Shown in pieces: positions 9,051-16,900 of a stretch of DNA of 64,000 nucleotides. Made by a program: the position numbers and the translations under genes. Source of the stretch: Alloprevotella sp. (GTDB lineage Bacteria > Bacteroidota > Bacteroidia > Bacteroidales > Muribaculaceae); NCBI GenBank assembly GCA_023663135.1, contig JAMPIE010000010.1:21448-85447 (forward strand). The letters are read 5' to 3'. Under the pieces are notes generated by a model. That model worked only from the letters and a program-made list of their open reading frames with translations. It was not told where the DNA came from and ran no database searches. The stretch's first letter is position 1. Every line of letters starts with the position of its first letter.

Positions 9051-9557
9051 ATGAAAAAAATTTTCCTTGCTATGCTTATGGCCGTCATAGGCCTCTGTGC
9101 CTCGGCCCAGGAAGCCGGCGACATGGCCGCCGGCCTCAACATCGGCTTTGCCCCCTGCACTGAGAGCGGTGCCGACCTCACCAACTTTGGTCTCGGCGCT
9201 AAGTTTCAGTATAATATCACCGATCCCATCCGCCTCGAGGCCGACATGGAATATTGGTTTAAGGCCAAACACACCCACCAGTTTGACATCACCGTCAACG
9301 GTCACTACCTCTTCACCGTGGCCGACGGCCTGCGCCTCTATCCTCTCGTGGGCCTCGGTTATGCCCATGTAGGCTTTGGCGTTACGTATGAGGGTATTAA
9401 GTACTCAGATGGTATGGACAAGTTTTTGCTTAACTTCGGTGTCGGCGGCGAATATGACATCACCGACAATCTGGCCCTTGGCATGGAGATCAAGCTCCAG
9501 TATATACAAGATTTCACCCGAGTGCCCGTGCAGTTTGGCATAGCCTACAAGTTCTGA
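9051..9557 (+). CDS. Small outer-membrane beta-barrel protein
   Basis: 168 residues. A clean signal peptide, MKKIFLAMLMAVIGLCASAQ, precedes about 148 residues that alternate polar and aromatic/hydrophobic residues, with turns of Asp/Gly between strands (for example YNITDPIRLEADMEYWF and YDITDNLALGMEIKLQY) and a terminal aromatic in GIAYKF. This is the pattern of eight-stranded OmpA/OmpX-type barrels (PF13505). Its role could be structural, adhesive or protective and cannot be decided here. One nucleotide separates its stop from the following dipeptidase start. Confidence 0.85.
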   Translation: MKKIFLAMLMAVIGLCASAQEAGDMAAGLNIGFAPCTESGADLTNFGLGAKFQYNITDPIRLEADMEYWFKAKHTHQFDITVNGHYLFTVADGLRLYPLVGLGYAHVGFGVTYEGIKYSDGMDKFLLNFGVGGEYDITDNLALGMEIKLQYIQDFTRVPVQFGIAYKF

Positions 9558-9558
9558 T

Positions 9559-11169
9559 ATGAAGCTCCGCGCCATTATTGCCGCCGCCGCAGTGGCGGCA
9601 ACGGCAATGCTCTCCATCCCCTCGAAGGCACAGGATGCCCGCGACGCTTGCACCTCCATCATGGTGGGCAAGAAGGCATCGGCCGACGGCTCGGTGATGA
9701 CGAGCCATACGTGCGACTCCTGGTATCGCACCTGGATGCAGTCAGTCCCCCCGGCCGACTATCCCTCTGACACCGTCATGACCATCTACAAGGGGAGGAT
9801 GCACACCGAATATCCCTCCAGCCGCGACGGCATGACCGAGGCCGGCGCCATCCCCCAGGCGCGCCACACCCTCCGCTTCCTCGACACCGCCTACCCCTGC
9901 CTCAACGAGCGTCAGCTCGCCATGGGCGAGACCACCTATTCCGGTCGCCGCGAGATGGAAAATCCCGAAGGGATGTTTATGATCGAAGAGCTCCAGAGAG
10001 TGGCTCTCCAGCGTTGCTCCACCGCCCGCGAAGCCATCAAGCTGATGGGTAGCCTCATCAAGGAATATGGCTATGGCGACTCCGGCGAGTGTCTCACCAT
10101 TGCCGACCCCAACGAAGTGTGGATCTTTGAAGTCCAGGGCGAGGGCCCCGGCAAGAAAGGGGGCGTCTGGGCCGCCGCCCGCATCCCCGACGACCATATC
10201 GCCGTCTCGGCCAACATAAGCCGCATCGGCGAGATTGACTTCAACGACCCCGACAACTTCATGTACTCATCCAACGTGAAGGATGTGGCTGAGAAGATGG
10301 GCTTCTGGGACGGCAAAGAACCCTTCTCTTTCTGGAAGGCTTATAGCGGCGCCAACTACTTTGGCGAGCCGAAAAACTATAGCACCCGCGAGCTCTATAT
10401 CATGCAGCAACTCGCCCCCTCGGCCGGCTTCACTGCCGACATGGAGGAGCTCCCGCTGAGCGTCAAGCCCGACAGCAAAGTGTCTCTCGACGACGTGGCC
10501 CGCCTCCTCGGCTCTTATTATGAGGGTACGCCGCTCAACCTCTCAGGCCGCCTCAAGGTGAAAAATCGCGCCAAGAAGGCCGATGACACTCCCGAGGTGC
10601 CCGACAGCATCGTAAGCCCCTTTGCCAACCCATGGATGCAGGCCGACGAGATTGCCGTCTATGAAGCTCTGGGCGACTCGGCCATGAAGAATATCCGGAC
10701 AGTGAGCGTCCCCTGGTGTGCCTACTCCACCATCATCCAGTGTCGCGACTGGCTCCCCGACGGCGTGGGGGGAGTGGCATGGGTGTGCCTCGACAACCCC
10801 GGCCAGTCGCCTCGCTTCCCGGTCTTTGCCGGAGTGACCGACCTGCCCCCGATGCTCCAGGTGTGTGGCCAGCATCGCGACCGCGACGACTCGGCCCTCT
10901 GGCATTATCGCAAGGCCAACCGCCTGGCCACCGTCCGCTGGGGCGATGCCCGCAAGAGCCTCGAACCCGCCCGCGACTACTTCCTCGCCAAGGGCCACCG
11001 CGAGCTCCCCATGGTGGAGAGCGCCTATCAGGCTCTGCTCGGCCAGGGTAAAGAGCAAGAGGCCGCTCAGCTCCTGACCGACTATACACGCGACTTTGTC
11101 GGCGCCACCGTCATGACTTGGGACGACCTTGCCCGCTCCCTGTGGCGCGCCCGCTGGAAAGCCTTCTAA
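9559..11169 (+). CDS. Secreted C69-family dipeptidase
   Basis: 536 residues. A signal peptide (about 1-24, ending SKA) is followed by DARDACTSIMVGKKASADGS, where Cys31 is the expected N-terminal nucleophile exposed after processing in this Ntn-hydrolase family. Other family signatures are PQARHTLRFLDTAYPCLNERQLAMGE and GDSGECLTIADPNEVWIFEV. C69 enzymes (PepD type) release dipeptides from peptides; here the enzyme should act in the periplasm or outside. It is the last gene of the polA-led run and is followed by a perfect hairpin at 11191-11223. Confidence 0.93.
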   Translation: MKLRAIIAAAAVAATAMLSIPSKAQDARDACTSIMVGKKASADGSVMTSHTCDSWYRTWMQSVPPADYPSDTVMTIYKGRMHTEYPSSRDGMTEAGAIPQARHTLRFLDTAYPCLNERQLAMGETTYSGRREMENPEGMFMIEELQRVALQRCSTAREAIKLMGSLIKEYGYGDSGECLTIADPNEVWIFEVQGEGPGKKGGVWAAARIPDDHIAVSANISRIGEIDFNDPDNFMYSSNVKDVAEKMGFWDGKEPFSFWKAYSGANYFGEPKNYSTRELYIMQQLAPSAGFTADMEELPLSVKPDSKVSLDDVARLLGSYYEGTPLNLSGRLKVKNRAKKADDTPEVPDSIVSPFANPWMQADEIAVYEALGDSAMKNIRTVSVPWCAYSTIIQCRDWLPDGVGGVAWVCLDNPGQSPRFPVFAGVTDLPPMLQVCGQHRDRDDSALWHYRKANRLATVRWGDARKSLEPARDYFLAKGHRELPMVESAYQALLGQGKEQEAAQLLTDYTRDFVGATVMTWDDLARSLWRARWKAF

Positions 11170-11190
11170 GCGCATTCAAATAGATTGGTT

Positions 11191-11223
11191 ACGCCCCTCA
11201 TCGCGCTGCGCGATGAGGGGCGT
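11191..11223. terminator. Perfect bidirectional hairpin between the dipeptidase gene and recA
   Basis: A 15-nt arm, ACGCCCCTCATCGCG (11191-11205), and its exact complement (11209-11223) enclose a 3-nt loop. It lies between two convergent genes and can stop transcription from both sides, although neither side has a long T-tract. Confidence 0.8.
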
Positions 11224-11256
11224 AAGATTATATGGTCGGAGAAGAACGGGGGGAGA

Positions 11257-12483
11257 CTATTCTTCGGAGACGGAGAAGAGGTCGGCCTCATCGTCGTCGC
11301 CAAAGTCGTCGGGGAGCTCAACGTCGTCGCTCACTTCGGTGGCTTCAATGTCGAGAGTCTCCTCGCTATCGTCGGCGGCTTCCTCCTCTTTGGCTGAGGC
11401 TTTCTTGGCAGCTTTCTTCTTGGCGGGGCTTGTCTCGGCGGTCTTCATGGCCTCGAGTATCCTGGCTTCGAGCTCGGCGGCAAGGTCGGGGTTTTCCTCG
11501 ATGACGCGCTTGGCCGACTCGCGGCCCTGGGCGAGCTTCTGGCCGTCGTAGCTATACCATGAGCCCTTCTTGTCGATGATGTCAAACTCTTCGGCGAGGT
11601 CTACAATCTCGCTGGAGCGAGAGATGCCTTCGCCAAACATGATGTCAAATTCGGCTTTCTTGAATGGGGGCGCCACCTTGTTCTTGACCACCTTCACCTT
11701 GGCGTGGCGGCCGAGGATGCGGTCGTCGTTCTCCTTGATGGTGGATGATCCGCGTATCTCGATACGGACGGAGGAGTAGAACTTCAGGGCGTTGCCGCCG
11801 GTGGTGGTCTCCGAGGGGCCAAACATCACTCCTATCTTCTCGCGGAGCTGGTTGATGAAGATGCAGCAGGTGTTGGTGCGGGCAATGATGCCGGTGAGCT
11901 TGCGCATGGCCTGCGACATGAGGCGCGCCTGGAGACCCACCTTGTTGTCGCCCATTTCGCCTTCAATCTCCCCCTTGGGGGTGAGGGCGGCTACAGAGTC
12001 GATGACGAGGATGTCGATGGCCGAGGAGCGGATGAGCTGCTCGGCAATCTCGAGGGCCTGCTCGCCGTTGTCGGGCTGGGAGATGAAGAGGTTGTCAACG
12101 TCAACGCCGAGCTGCTCGGCATAGAAGCGGTCAAAGGCGTGCTCAGCGTCGATGATGGCGGCAATGCCGCCGGTCTTCTGTGCTTCGGCAATGGCGTGGA
12201 TGGCCAGGGTGGTCTTGCCCGAGCTCTCGGGGCCGAAGATCTCAACGATACGGCCGCGGGGGTATCCGCCGACGCCGAGGGCGTGGTTGAGGGCGATTGA
12301 GCCGGAGGGGATGATGTCAACATCGACGATTGATTCGTCGCCGAGCTTCATGATGGCCCCCTTGCCGTAGTTTTTCTCAATCTTCCCTAAGGCTTGGCCC
12401 AGGGCTTCGAGCTTTGCCGTGCGGGGGTCGAGGGGGTCCTTCTTAGCCGGGGCGGCTTTTTTCTTTGTTTCTTTAGTTGCCAT
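11257..12483 (-). CDS. recA: Recombinase A with a long acidic tail
   Basis: 408 residues from the ATG at 12483; an in-frame extension upstream would run over the promoter, so this start is preferred. Walker A is GPESSGKTT (84-92). Also visible are the [35 protein letters not shown] and [14 protein letters not shown] signatures. RecA forms filaments on single-stranded DNA, carries out strand exchange and triggers SOS-type responses. The core ends near residue 350; after it comes a Lys/Ala-rich segment and about 40 strongly acidic residues ending DLFSVSEE. E. coli RecA (353 residues) has a shorter acidic tail that moderates DNA binding, so this tail is probably regulatory. Confidence 0.98.
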   Translation of the reverse strand: MATKETKKKAAPAKKDPLDPRTAKLEALGQALGKIEKNYGKGAIMKLGDESIVDVDIIPSGSIALNHALGVGGYPRGRIVEIFGPESSGKTTLAIHAIAEAQKTGGIAAIIDAEHAFDRFYAEQLGVDVDNLFISQPDNGEQALEIAEQLIRSSAIDILVIDSVAALTPKGEIEGEMGDNKVGLQARLMSQAMRKLTGIIARTNTCCIFINQLREKIGVMFGPSETTTGGNALKFYSSVRIEIRGSSTIKENDDRILGRHAKVKVVKNKVAPPFKKAEFDIMFGEGISRSSEIVDLAEEFDIIDKKGSWYSYDGQKLAQGRESAKRVIEENPDLAAELEARILEAMKTAETSPAKKKAAKKASAKEEEAADDSEETLDIEATEVSDDVELPDDFGDDDEADLFSVSEE

Positions 12484-12526
12484 TTCGTTGATGGGTTTGG
12501 GAATGGGTGTTTTCTTGTTTATGATG

Positions 12527-12534
12527 CAAAGGTA
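12527..12534 (-). promoter_or_regulatory. Promoter -7 box for recA
   Basis: The minus strand reads TACCTTTG 43 nt before the recA ATG. No LexA-like palindrome is evident between it and the start. Confidence 0.65.
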
Positions 12535-12674
12535 GCGAAAAGGGGTGGCATAAGAATTGCCCAATGCTGTTAATGTGTGTTAAACATCCCTAAGGAAAGA
12601 ACTATTCAGCCCGGTGTGCGTTTATCAGGTACATAGCAGAAATTACTTTTTCCATTGCAAGAAATGTGATAATG

Positions 12675-12741
12675 ATTGGTTTATTATCTAAGCGAGGAGA
12701 CGTTGTGAAACATCTCCTCGTTTAGTTTTTTAATAACCAAT
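12675..12741. terminator. Extended hairpin downstream of the kinase gene
   Basis: CGAGGAGA (12693-12700) pairs with TCTCCTCG (12713-12720), extended outward with one G-T pair (TAAG/TTTA) and by an outer ATTGGTT(T)ATTA / TAATAACCAAT repeat. A T-tract follows the inner stem on the plus strand (12725-12731). It begins 8 nt past the kinase stop and probably ends that minus-strand transcript. Confidence 0.65.
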
Positions 12742-12748
12742 CGTCGGC

Positions 12749-13849
12749 TCAGGCCATCTTGGAGGCGATAAACGCTTTCATCTCCGGCTCGTGGGCGAGG
12801 GCGGAGTGGAAGAGGGCCATCTGATTGCGGGTGCGGACGAGATTGTGCTCGGGATACTTTATCTTGTAATAGGTGTCGCCGTTGATATAGTCGGCCAGGA
12901 AGCGGACGGCCTGCATGTAGGGGAAGAGCATGGCGGCGTAGGGGAGGTTTTCAACCTCAATGGGGAGGAGGAATGAGCGGGCGCTCTCGAGATAGCCCTC
13001 GGTGAAGGCGCGGAAGATGTCCATGTCAAACTCCACCTTGTCGATGGCGGGGTCGTCTTCGGCCACTCGGTTGGCGCCGGTGCGGAGGAAGTCGCCGTAG
13101 TCGGAGAATACAAACGAGGGCATGACGGTGTCGAGGTCGATGACGCAGAGCACATTGCCCTCCGCGTCAAACATCATGTTGTTGACCTTTGTGTCGCAGT
13201 GGCAGATGCGCTTGGGGAGCTTACCCTCGCGGTGGAGACGCTCGGCCTTGGTCATCTCGTCGGCATACTTCTCGATGTCGTCGAGGATGTCTTTCACCTC
13301 GGCTACGCGCCCCTTGGGGTCGGTGGCGACTGCCTCGCGGAGCTGACGCAGACGGAGCTCCATGTTGTGGAAGTCGGGGATGCTCTCGGTGAGGGTGTCG
13401 TTGATGTCGGTGAGCGAGGCCTCAAACTGGCCGAAGGCGCGGCCGCAGTCGCGCGAGCTGTCGGGGGTCACGGCCTCCTTGGTTACGGCGTCGGGGATGA
13501 AGACCATCATACGCCAGTAGGCGTCGCCACCGGCGTCGTAATAATAGGTCTTGCCGGAGCCGTCGGTCAGGGGCACGTAAGAGAGCACCTTGCGGTCGAT
13601 GTCTTCGGTGCCCTCGGCTTCGAGTTTATGGCGGATGTGGGAGGTAACAGCCTGGATGTTGCGTTGCAGGCCTTCGACGTCGGTGAAGATATGGTGGTTG
13701 ATTTGCTGGAGCACATAGTCGGGGGTGTCGTCTTCGGCGGTGGTCACCTTGTAGGTGGTGTTGATGAGGCCATTGCCGAGGGGCTTGACAGCCTTGACGG
13801 TGCCCTTTATGTTGAAGCGGGCAATGATGTCGTTGAGATTTTGGGTCAT
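12749..13849 (-). CDS. APH-fold small-molecule kinase, candidate N-acetylhexosamine 1-kinase
   Basis: 366 residues of the aminoglycoside-phosphotransferase/choline-kinase fold. The N-lobe has PLGNGLINTTYKV (nucleotide-binding loop) and YVLQQINHHIF. The catalytic loop HCDTKVNN has the HxDxxxxN arrangement, and the metal-binding VIDLDTVMP follows. The overall pattern resembles the NahK-like kinases of bifidobacteria and Bacteroidetes, which phosphorylate GlcNAc/GalNAc at C1. Substrate specificity is inferred, not seen. It lies 87 nt downstream of a sialidase on the same strand, with a strong hairpin between them, which fits host-glycan amino-sugar use. An antibiotic-resistance role is unlikely given that context. 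Confidence 0.75.
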   Translation of the reverse strand: MTQNLNDIIARFNIKGTVKAVKPLGNGLINTTYKVTTAEDDTPDYVLQQINHHIFTDVEGLQRNIQAVTSHIRHKLEAEGTEDIDRKVLSYVPLTDGSGKTYYYDAGGDAYWRMMVFIPDAVTKEAVTPDSSRDCGRAFGQFEASLTDINDTLTESIPDFHNMELRLRQLREAVATDPKGRVAEVKDILDDIEKYADEMTKAERLHREGKLPKRICHCDTKVNNMMFDAEGNVLCVIDLDTVMPSFVFSDYGDFLRTGANRVAEDDPAIDKVEFDMDIFRAFTEGYLESARSFLLPIEVENLPYAAMLFPYMQAVRFLADYINGDTYYKIKYPEHNLVRTRNQMALFHSALAHEPEMKAFIASKMA

Positions 13850-13874
13850 GATGTATATTGCGATTTAAGGAAGT

Positions 13875-13908
13875 GGGGCGGCGACGGGATGATGGCCGTC
13901 GCCGCCCC
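13875..13908 (-). terminator. Strong hairpin between sialidase and kinase genes
   Basis: GGGGCGGCGACGG (13875-13887) and CCGTCGCCGCCCC (13896-13908) pair perfectly over 13 bp with an 8-nt loop. There is no T-tract on the minus strand, so it may reduce rather than abolish expression of the kinase, or protect the sialidase mRNA 3' end. Confidence 0.7.
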
Positions 13909-13936
13909 CGGGAGAAATGATTCAGAGGGTCATGCC

Positions 13937-16900
13937 TTAGCGAGCAATGAACTTGCGGCCGTGGCTGGTGATGTAGAGCTGGCCGGGACGGAGGCTTGAG
14001 GCATCGACGCGGCGGCCATAGAGGTCATAGAAGAGCTCGGGGCCGTCGGAGGGGGATGCGGCGGGAGTCTCGGCCTCTACATTCTCGATGCCTGAGAGGC
14101 CGGCAGCGATAGCCTTGGAGATCTCCATGTCGGGGTCGGGGATATAATCGTAGCGTCCCTTGGTGATCTGCTTCAGGGAGAGCTTGCGGAACATCTCGGT
14201 GAAGGTCTGTCCCCAGGTGCTCTCCTCATAGATGAAGGCGATGTTGCCGTCGAGCATCTGGGCCATGGTGGAGTAGGCCGAGCTCATGAAGGATACGCGA
14301 TAGCGGTCGGTCCAGTTTTCGGCTATGGCTGTGGGGGAGGCATAGTCGGCGGGCTTGTCGATCTTCTTCCAGACGATGGAGACGTCGGAGCGGTTGCCGT
14401 TCCAGGGCACGGACTGGAGGAGGATGTAGCAGCGGACATGAGTCTGGGTGTCATAGGCGGGAACCATCAAAGGCTCGCCGTTGCAGGCGTTGATGCCCTG
14501 GCCGAGGAGGTTGCGGTTGACCAAAGTGCCCCATGAGCCTTCGCCTTTCTCCACATTGGTGAATGTGAAGATGTTGTAGTTGCGGTTGCCGCCGTGGCCG
14601 CGGGCAATGAGGGCCACTGAGCCGTCGGGCATCTCTTCGGTCTTGGGCTCGTCGCCGTTGCTTGGAGCGGCGGGGTCGTTGACGTTGTGTCCAAGGAGCT
14701 CCCAGTTCTCGCCGAAGTCATCGGAGTAGAAGACATAGTTTTTGGTGCCTCCCACATTTGAATTGCGGACAGATATGGCGTGATATAGGCGCCAGTACTT
14801 GCCCACCTTCACATGGCGGCTCTGGTGGATTTTACCGGAGCCCCAGAACATGCCGTCGATACCGTCGCCGTCATATGCGTCCTTGAGGAGGTCGGCATGA
14901 ATCTGGTGGGTCACGTCGTAGTCGGCGTCAGTCCAGGTGTCGCCGCCGTCGTAAGAGAACCATCGGGCCACCTCGGTGGGGTTTTCGGGATACTGGCCTG
15001 AGAAGAATCCGGCGGTTCCGGCGGGGCTCATGACGATGATGCGTCCGCTCTCGCGGTCGGCGGCCACGCAGGGGTCGGAGAAGGAGTTGTCGCGGCGGTC
15101 GGTGGGGTCGATGAGACTGACGCCGTTGCGGGCCAGGGATACGGGCTTGCCGTTGGCGTCGCGCATCCAGTCGGGATGTTTCCATGTTTCGCCGCCGTCG
15201 TCGGAGTAGGTGTAGTGCTGGTCAATGTTTGAGTTGGGGCTTATGTCGCCGTCGCCGTGCTTGCGGTAGTCAGAGAAGGCGATGATGCGGCCTGCGTGCT
15301 CGCCTCCGCCGACAACGGCGATGGCCGGGATACGGTAGCATACATTATAGGGCTTCTCGCCGGTGCGCGGGAAGATGGCCGGGGCCTTGAGGTATTCGGC
15401 TGTCTGGGGCACATTCTCCGGGGGGTAGAAGAGGAAAGTCGAGCCCTTGTCGGCGCCGCCGGTCCAGAAGGCGAGGATGTTGCCTCGGTTGTTCATCTTG
15501 TTGGCGGCCACGCCATGCTGGCCTATGTAATATCCGGGCTTGCCGGCGAGGCTGGAGGAGCTGTACATATCCCAGGTGTAGACATAGTTGGGGTCGCCGG
15601 GGGCCTTGAGGATGGTGTATGACTCCATTCCGGTGGTGCCTTTCATCTCCTTGGGGGAGGCGAGCACCATGCCGGGTCCGGCTGCCTTATTATATAAGGT
15701 GTAGCCGTCGGTGGCGTTGCCGGTGATGCAATATTGCTGGGCTTCATCCTTGGCCGACTTGGCCGCGGAGAGGGTGATGCGGTCGGCGCCCTCCACATAT
15801 GGGAGCGAGTATTCGTTCTCGGCCAGGGTGAGGACATACCACTTGGTGTCGGGGTGGAAGCCGTCGGACGAGCGCGAGCCGGTGGGCGCGGGCGACACCT
15901 CAAACTCCACGGGGTTGCCTCCGCCGATGTAGCCGGGCTTCTCGGGGATGGCGGGTTCCTCCTCGGCATAGGGGTCCTCGACGAGGGTCACATATATGTT
16001 GCGGAGCTCGACGCCCTTGTTGCCCTCGCTGATGCGGATTGAGATGCGGTCGCTGTTGTTTCCGCTGACGGTGATATGCTGGTCGTCGGCCGTGCCGGTG
16101 TAGGTCTTGCCGCCCACGGTGATGGTGGAGGCATTGTCGCCATGGATGCGGTAGTCAAAGGAGAGGTCGGTGAGGAAATATCCGTTCTCGGCAATGAAGT
16201 GATAGTCGAGCTCAGAGCCGCCTGAGTGGAGGAGGAAATATTCCTTGGTGCGTCGGTCGATGTTGTTCTTGTCGTTGCCGCCCTGGATCTTCACGGAGGG
16301 GGTGGTGGCGGAGAGGAGCGACTGGCAGTAGTTGGTTGAAGGGAGGGAGCCTTGGAGTTCCTGGCACTGGTTGCGGAAGATGCGGAAAGGCTCGCCGAGG
16401 ACGGGGTCGGGAGTGGGCTCAGGCCCGGGGTCGGGTGTGACGGTGGAGCCGCCGGCGAGGGTGAGCACGATTTTCTTCACCGAGAGCGACTTCTTGGAGC
16501 CGCCGGTGTCGAAGTTGAAGGTGCTCACGGGCTCTGCCCAGGTGTAGGGCAGGGTGTGCTCTGCGCCGTCGGCGGTGGTGGTCACATAGTTGTTGCCTCC
16601 GGTGGGGAGATTGAGGCGGGGAGTGCCATTATCGGTGGCGGTCATGGTAAACTCGGCCTTCGACACCTTGACATTGTCGGGGACGGAGAGGGTGAATGAG
16701 CCGTTCATGAGGAAGGCGTCGGTGTCGCCGTCGGCGGCAAACTGCTGCTTGCCCTCGGTGCCTGAGGTGCCTGTGCCCTTGAGGGTGACGGTCACCTCGA
16801 CGCCGTCGACGGTGCCCACCCAGGTGCGGGGCATCTCGGTGCCCTGGGCGTCGGAGCCGCCGGCAAACATGCCGTAGTTGTTGCTGTCGATGGTGATGGT

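Noticed and set aside
12749..13849. Aminoglycoside resistance gene
   Set aside because: Only the fold is shared; the N-lobe pattern and the sialidase neighbour favour a sugar kinase.
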